Positions 36,471 through 47,403 of a stretch of 64,000 nt of DNA are shown here, one piece after another (position 1 is the stretch's first letter; each line of letters starts with the position of its first letter). This stretch comes from Antitrichia curtipendula. Its lineage: Eukaryota > Streptophyta > Bryopsida > Hypnales > Leucodontaceae. The notes under the pieces are model-generated. The model was not told where the DNA came from and ran no database searches. It saw nothing but the letters and a program-made list of their open reading frames with translations. Position numbers and translations under genes: made by a program. The stretch lies in NCBI GenBank assembly GCA_951230915.1, contig OX579642.1, positions 8,246,001 through 8,310,000 on the forward strand, read 5' to 3'.

Positions 36471-37269
36471 TTATACTGGCACAAGGAAAAAGTTTTGTCT
36501 ATGAAATAGTTTTGCATGCACAAACTCAATATCCTTCAGAACATGAGAATTGAACACTGAGGATTCATGTCTTATAATATATGGACAATAATAAAGAATT
36601 CGAGTCTCTACAGATTGTAGTGGCCTTAGTCTTGATTTTGGAATGCAAGTATGAATGTTGGAAAAGAGATCCTTGAAGTTCAAAGTGTGACAGTGTAGGA
36701 AGTTGGACTTGTAATATCCATTGAACTTGCACTGCATAAACTATGACGAAGATTAACTACATTAAAATATAGAAAAAGGTTCAAAACATTCTTACATTTG
36801 CAGGAATTTCGAGTGCTACTTCATGTTGTTCTCCAGTCGTGTCCTCCGACATTTCTTGCATTGCATGACGGACTTGCTATCCACCTTCGTCCTCGCCACC
36901 ACTCCCACCAGTTTTGAATTGTAGAACTTTGCGCAGCTCTCCAGCAGTCACCCCATCTGTCTTTGACATGATTTTCCTTCCTCGACTCATCCTAGATCTC
37001 GTAAGTGCCTTTCGGGATGAATAATACAAGGAACTAGGCCTCTTCCTTCTCTTTCTATACTACAAACTAGAAGTTGGAGCGTCCCAAGTCTCTACTAACA
37101 TGAGGTGAGAGTCTACTACATAAAAGTGTTTGCTTTCAACTACACACGGTCTTAGCACATAACCAAATAGAAATGGCTCTAGCTTACACACCGTCTTGTA
37201 CTTATGTTGTGGAAGCTTGAACCTTCAAGCTTTGGATGCCACATCAAGGAGTAAACTGATGTCAGAAGC
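36471..37269 (-). pseudogene. broken two-exon reading frame left of the transposase
   Basis: On the minus strand an exon-like stretch starts after TTTAG at 37269 and runs to a GT donor after 36796, in one frame of 158 codons containing three stops: TGA 37225-37227, TAG 37060-37062, TAG 36877-36879. It reads ASDISLLLDVASKA, then KYKTVCKLEPFLFGYVLRPC, later MSKTDGVTAGELRKVLQFK and a Glu-rich end. It splices in phase to 36731-36471 (CKFNGYYKSNFLHC... to LVPV and a stop). No family is recognised. It could be the original 5' part of the methyltransferase-like gene or a third gene. Each stop is one C-to-T change from a sense codon (CGA or CAG). Confidence 0.5.
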
Positions 37270-37861
37270 CTAAAGTGACATTGAAAGATGTTTTAGAAAA
37301 TAGGTTGTTGAATGCGCCGTCAGTATTTCAGATATAAATCGTGGGAATCCCTAAATGACTCTGACACTCTCAAATAAGGTCATAAATAAGATATGGACGG
37401 TGATTGCACAGTCGTTTCCGTCCACACCATCAATGACAGACAACGCATCAACGCATTGTTTGTTGAGCCGTCAGTATTTAAAGTATGAATCGTGGAAATC
37501 CTTAAATGACTCTGACACTTTGCTTTTACTGACTCCTGCAAAATAATACGGGAATCTACTTGAAAATCCTTTTATGTGCCGACATCTCAGGTTCATGAAC
37601 GAACTCTGACAACGCCGCCTACTGGCATTAATTTCCTTCCTAAAATCTGATTATAGGGAAGTCAGACGAGTATGGCGGCTTCCATGGCGGTTGCAGAATT
37701 GTTTCCATCTACGCCATCAATGATCAACACCAACTTTCCATCATATTCATGTCTTGAATTATAGGTATTGGCATCTCTTCATATGAAGGTGTTTGTTTCC
37801 CTCTTCCCATACGTTGGATTGTGTATTCCCCCTTGCAGTACTTCATACTTGCATTACAACC
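37270..37861. promoter_or_regulatory. spacer between divergent transposon genes
   Basis: Two direct repeats occur here. GCCGTCAGTATTT...AATGACTCTGACACT is found at 37316-37368 and 37467-37519 (period 151 bp), and a 37-38-bp segment ending CCATCAATGA is found at 37397-37434 and 37687-37723. The second repeat encodes IDGVDGN on the minus strand in both copies, so part of this region may be duplicated 5' exon of the minus-strand gene rather than promoter only. No TATA box was assigned. Confidence 0.4.
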
Positions 37862-40800
37862 ATGGCTTGTATTAGAGTTGATGGTCACGAGGTTCCACTT
37901 GTTTTTCCGGTAGATGAAGGAAGTAGGGCTAGAGTCTTCAATCACCTCCTCCATGTTCGCTTTAAATTTGTAGAGTCATCTATCTATGTAGAAGAAGAGA
38001 GAAAGTCCGAATCCGGTGAGTTGCAACAATCCATTCCCATTGTCAAGTCTATTGAAGAAGAAGGTCATTGTTGGTACCTTCCTATAGGAAATTACAGAGC
38101 CTATGGACTTCTTTTGTCCATGCTAGGTGCCTCCACCGAGATTATTAGTCGTCAGTCAGATAATTCCACAGTGGATATGCCATACATAGTTCACGGAGTT
38201 TCGTCTAGCCCACCTCGCAAAGTGTTTACGGTGCTACCAAGGACTGGTATTCTCCAAAAAGTGAAAGTCGAGAAGCTAGATCCAATCATAGAGTTGTCTA
38301 GTGAATCGGAAGGAGAGTCCCCTGATGTGACACTTGTGAAACAACAATGCGCAGTTGCATCCAAGTCAAATGAGATCTCAATGGATAGTCCATTATTTTT
38401 GGAAACTCCATGCAATAGTCTTGTGCAGTCGTCACTTTTGTGTCCACCTTTGCATCCTATTCCAGGCGACCGTGTAAGCATTATGGAGTGTTTGAAGAGA
38501 CTAGCTACTGTTCAACGTTCTCGGAACGAGTTGTCAACAATGGATTTGAACGTCATTAAGCACCATCTTGTGCAGTATTTGCCTGTTGTTTTCAATGGAG
38601 ATGTTGTCTTTGAGTTGCCTCCGTGTCGATCTTCTTCATCTTCATCAGCTACACGCAACTTAGAGGGAATGGACAAGCGATACGACGGACACCCGTGGTG
38701 CAAGGTAGTGACTACTAACATACACAATACTAACAACTTGAGGTTCCGTAAGTCATATTGTGCTGGTCACCTCACTTGTGAAATTCCGCACTGTAATTAC
38801 TTGAAGAGAGCTAGTAGGAAGAATGAAACAGAGTGGATGGAATATACAATGTTTCCTTTTGCCGTAGGAAATAGTCCCCCTAAAGATTCTACTGTAGTTT
38901 GCAAAGTCTGCAAAGTTACACCTAGGTGTCTCAACACATGTGAGGCTAGAATTTACTACTGCTATAGTGAAAATCCAAAAATGAGTAGAGCAGCTATTCA
39001 CTTTGGAGATCACAATCATCCAGTGGCAAAAGGCATGTATAGAGATTCAACAGAAAAAATTTGTGATCTCATCGCGGAGCAAGTGGCAAAAACACCAACG
39101 GCCACTAATTCTGCCATTGCTCTATCTGCTAGCAAAGACTTTCTAAATGATTATTTATTTCATGACGGAGAGGCAGAGAAAAAAATATTGAAGGGTGAAG
39201 AACTAGAGGAGGTAATGGATCGTTTTCAGTATTTGAGTAGTCCAAACATCCGGAATGTAATCTCTTCATTTCGCTCAAGCAACCGAGGGGGGGTTATCGA
39301 CAATATAATGACTATGAAGAAGGAGTCGAAGTTTGAATTTATACACGAGAGCGTCTTTCCAGGCCAAGGCAAAGAGAAGGTGTACGTCTTCAAGATGCTC
39401 ACGGAAGGACCTGGTAGTAGAGTGGACCTCGTGCAACGCATGCAACCCGGAGGTGATCTTCAAAACGCGTGGATGATGCTTGACCATGTCAAGCGAGTGA
39501 AGGAGTGGACCACAATGGCTTGCCACGTGTATGATCCGGAATACAAGAAGGTCATGACTATTTCAACATGTGATATGCAATCTGAAGATACGGAGATCCA
39601 GATGTTGTTTTGGAGGTGCTTGAATGATGTGATGTCACGGAACGGTGTAGATCACCCAAACTTTAAGGGGTTCATGGCAGATAGCGCTATGGCCAATTGG
39701 AATGCAGTGCGAATTGTCTACGGTAGCGGCTCACCCAATGAAAAGATGGAGAATCGTGAGAGGACATGTTTGTTGCATTGGACTACTTCACTTCATAAGC
39801 ACACACAGAAGCACATCAAAGATGTATTTCAGCATCAACACAACAAAATGTGCAAACAATACAAAGATTCTGAGACTATGGAGCAGGCCGAGACCCGTTA
39901 CCTTGCGATTCGGTCGTGGTGGTTATCATCAGGGGCTGCAAGTGAAGAAGCACTTCATCACCTGGACCACTGGTTGGCATTTTGGCATTTTTGTTACCGC
40001 CAGTGGGGCGGTTTCATGCAAATGGTAAGTGGCCTTTAAATTTGGACATGTGTATTGTTTTTAAACATTGATAAATGTGTTGAGTGAAATTAAAGAATGG
40101 AAGTTTGGGTTCCATGTATACATTTTATAAATCACATGTAGAGTTATCAGAAATCAGAACTTTTGTCAAATTTTTTTTAAAATTATAAGGAATCGGTAGA
40201 AGGTTTTTGAAAGAGGAGGTGAAGCTGGAACCACTTAGGCATTAGTCGGATCCGACTAGTGTTTTGTGGTACTAGATTGACCTCCTGTTTTTGATAGATT
40301 GGAGTGAATGATAACAAAAAATGGGAATGAAATTGTTTAGTTATATGTAATAGAAAAGAAGGAATTTTTAGCAGTGAGCGTTTATTTGGGGGCGTTATAG
40401 TTTTAAATTTTGTTTTGGGGAATGTCTTTCATATTTTTGAAGTTTTCTTAACCTCTAACATTTTTGAATGTTGAAAAATAGTTTTGGGTTTGAAGGAACA
40501 TATAATTTCACATAATAACTGATGTATCATTTTGTTGGATTTTGCAGGGATTAAGTTTGGAGGAGATGGCTGACATGCCTTCATGCAATTTGTCCGAAAC
40601 TATTCACAACAAGTGGCTTCAAATGTCCGGAAATCGAGGAAATAATTTGTTTGACGCCACTTGCGATGATAGCATCCGGGCATGGATGCAAATGACTAAT
40701 TGTCGTGCATATTTGAGAGGTCATGCATGTGGATCCGGTCCATCAAAAGGGGAATTGAGATTGAGAGCAGCGAGATGAAGCGGAGATCCAAAGAAAATTG

Positions 40801-41936
40801 CAGAGGCATTGAATACACTTCCTGGATCAGAAGGTGTTGGAACTCAAGTACCACATTTGGAAGGAGAGGAGATTTTTGGAAGCACTAAGAGGAAATTGGA
40901 CGTGCCCATTGGAGATGCAGGAGACTCACATCGACCTGATAAGGTGAATTTTTCACAACCACGTGTTCGAACAAGGTCAAAGTCGACTTCTGTAGAGTCT
41001 TCTGAAGGGAAAAATAGAGAAATTGCAACAAACAATTTCCACCATGTCCCCATTGCATTTGAAAGTGACTGCAACACATCCAAGTGGCACATTGCACGAA
41101 TTAGCCACAAATCAAACGCAAAATGTCAAGCTCAGCAACGAGGTTCAAACATGAAGTGTACGGCAAAAATATCAAAGGGATAGAAAGGAACTCCAGCTCC
41201 CACCTACCGCGGAAGAAAAGAAGATTACGGAAGTAAGCGTGAGGTTGTGGTGGACTTTTGGTTCTGCTGGGATGACATTGAACGATGTGTGAAAGGCACA
41301 AAGCGGAAGTGGGTCATTGATTGGCCAGAGGTGCCTGAGATTTGGCCTATTTTGACTGGAACTCATCTTAATAGGGATGAAACTGTGCTACTGCAGCATG
41401 CGGGCTTCCGTCTTCAAGAAAGCCTTATATTATCACCACGTCGACTTTTCAGCATGTCAAAAGTATTCAAAAGCATTCTCTATGATCAACCGCCACCACC
41501 AAATCCGACTCAATATCCAACGGTTCGGAACAATCGAAACATACGTCGAATTGCAAATGCACCAACACCAGAACAGAGGAACAAGTGGGAGAGCGCAAGC
41601 AATGTTAGAGGACAAATTGTAGGAGTGACATTGCTTCCTTTTCCTGGCCTAGGTGCAATAGTGTCACTAGAGACAGGGGCAAATACTAACAGAAATGTAT
41701 ATCGAATTACAGTGGGTATGTATCCCACATGCACATGTCCAGACTTCGTTAACATGATTGTTTCCGCAATCGGAGGTCGCCAGCAATACGCAAATTGCAA
41801 GCACTTGTATTATTTGTTTAGGTACTTCTGCAAGATGGATGTTCATAATGATGTATTCATTCATGCACCAAGTTACAGCTTCAATGAATTGAAGCTACTC
41901 CTAGTTCGAGCAGGGATCATTACAATCTTGGAATAG
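37862..41936 (+). pseudogene. Mutator-like transposase with SWIM finger, two nonsense codons
   Basis: Exons 37862-40024 and 40548-41936 join in phase 0 (ATG|GTAAGT donor, TTTTGCAG acceptor) for about 1183 codons. The start is the ATG of MACIRVDGHEVP. Domains: Cys/His-rich GCM or FLYWCH-like DNA-binding region at about 272-390 ending HFGDHNHPV; RNase-H-like core with YDPEYKK (D558), MADSA (D607) and a CLLHW motif (C636, H639), matching the D...D...CxxH layout of MULE transposases; and a C-terminal SWIM finger CTCPDF...CKH (C1116, C1118, C1138, H1140). Exon 2 is interrupted in frame by TGA at 40776-40778 and TAG at 41181-41183, with coding sequence continuing in the same frame after each. The third catalytic acidic residue is not assigned. 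The protein would recognise the terminal repeats and cut and paste the element. Confidence 0.8.
40214..40286. repeat. core-palindrome hairpin 5
   Basis: Arms AGGAGGTGAAGCTGG and CTAGATTGACCTCCT pair imperfectly around ATTAGTCGGATCCGACTAGT. It lies inside the only intron of the transposase gene (40025-40547). Confidence 0.75.
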
Positions 41937-42422
41937 AAGAATGAACATTTTGTTGGATACTGTATTTACAATGTATTAATTTACATTTATTTTAAATTGG
42001 AATTGAAATTGAAGAACATTTTCGTCTTCTTTTTTTCATTTATTTTCTAGTTTTGATTTTATCTTTGTCACTTTTTTTATTTTTTTTTGGTAAGCCCAAT
42101 TTTGTTTTCATCTTTTTTGTTGTTTATTTAATTTCCTTATATTATATTTTTCCTTCCTTTTTCCTTATTTCTATTTCAATTTTTGACCATGTTTTGACCA
42201 TTGACATTGAAAAATGAAAACTGGAAGACCTGCCAAAAATTAATTCATATCCACGGTTATAGGGTTAGCGGTCATAGGTACCTAGAACTTACTAAATATA
42301 GCATTTTTTTTTTAATTTTTTTCAGTTGAAAATTTTTTAGGGGGATTTTTTAATTCTTTTTAAGTTTTCAAGGCTCACAAGCTCACAAGCTCGCCGCTCC
42401 AGGCTCGCACGCTAGCGTCGTT

Positions 42423-42435
42423 GCATATTTTGACA
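42423..42435. repeat. target-site direct repeat, right copy
   Basis: Exact copy of GCATATTTTGACA found at 27276-27288. The sequence beyond (TTACTCTTGATGTGAAATTG) continues the paralogy with 22790 onward, as expected for the right flank of an insertion. Confidence 0.75.
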
Positions 42436-44417
42436 ACTTCAAGCTCCTTACTCTTGATGTGAAATTGAACTATAAAAATAATTTTTTTGAATTGAAATCC
42501 AACAAATGAAATAAAGCTAATGAAGTATGTTTTTTTATTGCAACTTAAAAATTTGAAAAATTACTAAAAATGAATATTTTATTGCAAATTGAACTTTGGA
42601 CCTAGTACCGTGGACTATTTATTTTTAGTTATAGAAAGACAAGATAGATAATCTCACTTCATGATATTTTACTCTATTATATACACCCATGAAAAAAATT
42701 CAAAATTTTTGAACTAATTTTTTATTTGATATGAATTTATTTATTTATTTATATTTTAAAGATCATTATAAAAATTTTAAACAATTATTTCAAATTTGAA
42801 TGTTTAAAGACAACATAGTTTCATGATCTATAGGAGACCCGTGATATTTCATCTTTGAAAAATAAATACAAAATATTGTAAGAATATATAGTTACAAAAT
42901 GGCAACATATAAACTTAAAGCATTTTGAAGTTCATTTGTATGGTCATAAGTCATTTAATGAAAGATTGTTGAATGATTTTGGGTAATAATATTGGGCAAA
43001 AAAAATTCCTTTTGTATAAATTTTTTTCTATACAAACTATGTTCAAAACTAAGATTTCTATAGTAAAACCAAACTTCTAAGGATATACCATAAAATGTTT
43101 AATATTTGTTTATTTTTATAAAATTTACTATTTGAAAAAAAATTGTTATTATCTTCATTAAATATTAGGCCTTTTTTCACAATTCAATTGAAACTTCAAT
43201 TTTGACCAATAAGAAGAAGTTTTTAAATGCTAAAAATAGAATCATTTTGTAGTTTTGACAAATTTTTGAAATTAACTCTTTAAACTCATTTAAAGGAAAT
43301 TTGTAAATTACTTAAATTATTTGATAGTAAGGATGCTTTCAACTCTTAATGCTTAACATTGTTGCCTTTGATGCAAACTTGAAAAAAACTGTGGAAGTTA
43401 TATTTAATAACAAATTTGTATTTTGCTCAAGCCCTTAATCTTTAGGAGTTAAAATTCTTTAATCCATATAAAGGGTTACTAGGAACTTGAGCCCATGAGT
43501 CTAGGAGTTGAAGCACCTATAGGTGTCTATGTTAATACATTGTAGGCACTTTTAATGGTTGTAGGATACCTACTTATGACTAGGCTCAAGGCTTGCATTT
43601 CTAGGTTATGTACTAGCATCATTGACTTATGTCATTATTAAATGAGTGAATATTTTCTTGTAGGAGTCATTTTGCCAAAAGTATAATACAAACCAAAGGT
43701 CATAGGTAAAAAAAATTCTTACAACTTCAAACACTATAATCTTCCATTTTGTATGGTTAGGATTTTTGAAATTTTTCCAACAAATTTCTAAAGTGGTATG
43801 ATACAATCTTGTCTACTTAAGATTTTTTTAAATTCATTTTTTTCTCACTACCTTAAAAAGTAACAATTTTGGTAATTTTTGTCCAAAATGTACACTGGTC
43901 CTAAGAAGAAAATGCATCTATATAGCTAAATTTCAATGTTGTAAATGAAAGTAAATTATATCATATATATTAAAAGAACAAAAAAAACTTTATTCAAAAC
44001 TTTATAAAATTAATAGAGGCAAATGAAAAATAAAAATGAATGGCTAGATAGGTCACAATAGGCTATAATGGTTCTATAATTGTGGAATTTAGTGAATGTG
44101 ACAAAATACAACTCAAAAGTAAATACAATCCAATGTCTTGGGTGATATATGGTAGGTCCACGTAGTTCATTTCTAGATATAATTATTTTGAAATTGTGGT
44201 CTTAAACTAAAGTGGGTCTTATTCATACAATATTTAGTAATCTAAATATTAATATACTAAAACATACTTAAGAATAAAAATAAAGACAACACCTAATTAA
44301 AATAGCTTTATTCAATCAAAAATAAAAATAAAAAAGAACTATGATTCTAAATTAGAATTGGCATAATTTAGGAGTCTATTTTTCTCAAGATTCCACATCA
44401 ATGTCCATAAGAAAAAC
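42436..44417. other. AT-rich spacer, paralogous to 22.8-23.1 kb
   Basis: No gene is supported. The first 400 bp match 22800-23040 loosely (CTCTTGATGTGAA, TTCAATGTTTTATTGCAA versus TGAATATTTTATTGCAA, ATAATATACAC). The rest is unassigned AT-rich sequence without clear inverted repeats. Confidence 0.4.
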
Positions 44418-45704
44418 TTAACCCCTCACCACCCAAGGGGATCAAAAATCGGTCCTCATGTAGTCTAGAAGTCCAATTCAAAGTGTTGTGATTTTTGCAT
44501 CCAATGTCAAAATTCAATAAAACTTGTTGGAAAATTTGCACTCTTTTTCCTAATATGTGGTAAAATTTTCAGATCAATTCAAGATGCATTGGTTTTTTGG
44601 AAGCCATTCAAAGTCCACGGCGTCAATTTTAGTTCACCAAATTGCATTTTGATGATTGCAACTTTGGGGGCTTGCATCTCCTGCATCCAATGTTTTTTTT
44701 CAACTAAAATTTGTTAAATTATGTTCCCCTTCAACTATAATTATTGTGGTAAAATTTTCATGTCAATTCAAATTGTTTTGAATGTTAGGGAGCAACTCAA
44801 AGTTCAAAATTTGGACATTTTTGGATTATGGTGAACTTTGGTGGCTTGTTTTTTCTTCATACAGTGTTCAATTCCAATAAAAAAATTTGAGAAAGATGCC
44901 CATACTAATCTAGTTTAAGTGCTTAATATTTCATATCAATCTAAGAAATTATGAGTAACAAAGAAGCATTTTAGTAGAAGCAGGTTTAGCCTTAGATTTG
45001 TTTTTTGCAACTTTTCTTGCTATTTTTTTGACATTTCAAAGCCATTATATAGACACAATGAGTTAATTCAATGATATTTTCTTTCACTAATGTGTTTGTA
45101 TGCTAATTTTAAAGCACTTTATAATTTAAATCTTTTTCATTTGAGTAGGGTTTGAAATCAAATTTCGCCTCTAAATGTGTTGCTAGGAAAATTTTAGCAT
45201 CTTTTTTCTACACTAAAACATTATTCCCTTTGTTTTACTAAAAGCTTCCAAATCAAGCACAATTTTTGTCCCACTAAAAAACTCTGTATATTGTAAATTG
45301 GATTTTTCCTATCCTAGGACAAAATCCAAGGATACTAGTATAGGGGTTCATTTTGGGAAAAGGTCAATTTGTCTATCGTTTTAAGTGTCTATCGTTCTAA
45401 GGTTATTTGATTCGTAGATGGATTTCCAAAATGATTTTCAGGAATAAAATGCCAAACTGCTTAAAAATCAATTCTTTCATTATTTTCTCAATTTAGACTT
45501 AACTAGTTCAAATCAATTTGTTACAAGAATTATAGCGTTTCAATAATCAACTAGTTATACAGATGACACTACTTAATCAATTCAATCCAATAATTAACGA
45601 CAACAAATTTGACAATTTGATTTTAGAAATATTAGACGTTGTTTTAAATTGTTCATTTCCACAATTAAATCACAATTTGGGCAATTTGACTTAAACTGCA
45701 ATAT

Positions 45705-46354
45705 TTAACCCCTAAATGCCCAAGGCTTGTTTTGAGTTGATTGAAATTTGCTCTAAATTGAACAAAATGCCAACATTTTGATAAGTTGTATCAGGGTTTT
45801 TTGAATTGTAACCGTACAAATTCAAACTAGACATGTTAGAGATCTCATAGGAAAAGAAAACACAACAATATCACTTATGGAGTGAAAGATTATAATGTTT
45901 GACCATGAGGGTGTTAAAACTGCACAAATCTTTTGATCCTCTTTTCACAAGCCAAATCTAAAAAGTTGGTGACCAAAAAAATATGATGTTAAAGGGCCTA
46001 ACATGTATGACCTCAATCAATTTATGGCTTCTTAAAATCTACTCTATAACTTTTTTAAATGAATTTTGAATGTGATTTTTTCTCCAAGATCTAGTGTATT
46101 TGAGGCTCATTTCCAAGAGCTCTCAATTCTACGGGAAGTCAAGATTGCAATGGGTACCCTTGCACAAAATCTTGAGTAGAAAAATCACTATCATTTATTT
46201 TCAAGATCGTATTTTTAATGCTAAAACTAGACTTCAAGAAGAACTTTCCAAAAATATAAACTACTAAAAATAGCAACTTGGTTAGGTTTTATTTAACTTC
46301 AAAGTTTTGCAAACACCAGATTTGGGTGCCTCGGGCATTTACAATAGGGGTTAA
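45705..46354 (+). repeat. TTAA-bounded element, family B, best copy
   Basis: TTAACCCCTAAATGCCCAAGGC at the left pairs with GGGCATTTACAATAGGGGTTAA at the right, giving interrupted inverted ends inside a TTAA duplication. The unit is 650 bp, non-coding, nested in the mariner-like insertion, and is the reference for the copies at 7157-7811 and 24292-24840. Confidence 0.7.
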
Positions 46355-46443
46355 CATGCTCAGTATAATTCATGCAATTTGACAACTCTTCTCACACAAT
46401 TTATTCATCCTATGGACAACTTGACTATTCCATGTACAATCAT

Positions 46444-47403
46444 TTAACCCCTCACCGCCAAAGCTCTAACCATGTCAAAAAACAGCCTTGCTTTTCAAGT
46501 GTTATAAGTCTAAATTTAAGTAAGGTATGAAAATCTCAACCGTACAATCTTGTAGTGTGCATGTTGTAGATGGTGTAAGTAAAATTTGGGGTCATTTGAC
46601 CGTATAGATTGAATGATTATAATGTTTTAGTGTTGAAAAAAGATGCTGAAATTTTCCTAAAAACACATTTCGAGGTGGAATTCGATTTCTAAACCTACTC
46701 AAATGAAAAAACTTTAAACTACAAAGTGATTCTAAACCAAAAGACAAACACTTTGGTGGAAAAAAACAACTTTTAATTGATTCATTGCATATGCAAAATT
46801 GTTTTGAAATGTCAAAAATAGTGAAAAAAGTAGCAAAAAAATACATCTATGGCTGAACCTACCTCTACTAAAATGCTTCTCAGTGAATCATAACTTCTTC
46901 TATTGATGTGAAATTTCTGACAAAATAACTAGATTAGTATGCGCAACTTTTCCAACAAAAATTATTGAAACGAAACCGTTTCTAAAGAAGTTATAAGCCG
47001 CCGAAGTTCACTGTAATGCAAAATTGTTTGGATTTTGAACTTTGAATTGCTCCCAAGCATTCAAAACAACTTGGGTTGACATGAAAATTTAATCACAACT
47101 TAAAGGGGAACATAACACAACAAATTTTATTGAAAACGAACATTGGATGGAGGAGATACAAGCCCCCGAAGTTGCAGCCTTCAAATGCAGTTTGGTGAAT
47201 TCAAATAGAAACTATGAACTTCGATTGGCTTTCAAGAAATCAATAAATCTTGTATTGATCTGAAAATTGTACCACATAAACTAGAAGAGAGAGAGCAACT
47301 TTATCAATAAGTTTTATTGAATTTGGACATCGGATGCAAAAGGTACAACACTTTGAATTTTCTGTGAGGACGCTTTTGGTCCCCTGCGGCAATGAGGGGT
47401 TAA
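46444..47403 (+). repeat. TTAA-bounded element, family E, intact copy
   Basis: TTAACCCCTCACCGCC at the left and GCGGCAATGAGGGGTTAA at the right define a 960-bp unit. The interior is non-coding and has recurrent CATCCAATGT-type and AAACTTATTGAA phrases in inverse order. It is the uninterrupted relative of the outer element 44418-49474 and lies within the insertion that split that element. Confidence 0.7.

Larger units (their letters stand above)
27289..42422. mobile_element. 15.1-kb Mutator-like element with accessory genes
   Basis: Terminal inverted repeats share the 17-bp perfect core GCTAGCGTGCGAGCCTG (27294-27310; complement at 42400-42416), followed inward on both sides by repeated TGTGAGC motifs. 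The flanks carry an identical 13-bp direct repeat, and 22756-22800 is a paralogous unfilled site. Plus strand: a transposase gene with GCM-like zinc cluster, RNase-H-like core and SWIM finger. Minus strand: a gene of at least ten exons ending in a DNA-methyltransferase-like domain, plus a broken reading frame just left of the transposase. Five hairpins with a common centre lie within. The transposase has two in-frame stops, so this copy is probably not autonomous now. Confidence 0.85.

Noticed and set aside
37063..37269. Resemblance of VVESKHFYVVDSHL to the core of Ulp1-type proteases
   Set aside because: Some Mutator-like elements carry Ulp1 domains, but no His/Asp/Cys triad could be laid out here; a profile search would be needed.
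37724..37954. Minus-strand 76-codon open frame at the start of the transposase
   Set aside because: Overlaps the transposase start and does not connect in frame to the exon-like sequence on the same strand.
41247..41936. Separate 229-codon gene
   Set aside because: It is in frame with the preceding transposase exon and carries its SWIM finger; only a nonsense codon separates it.
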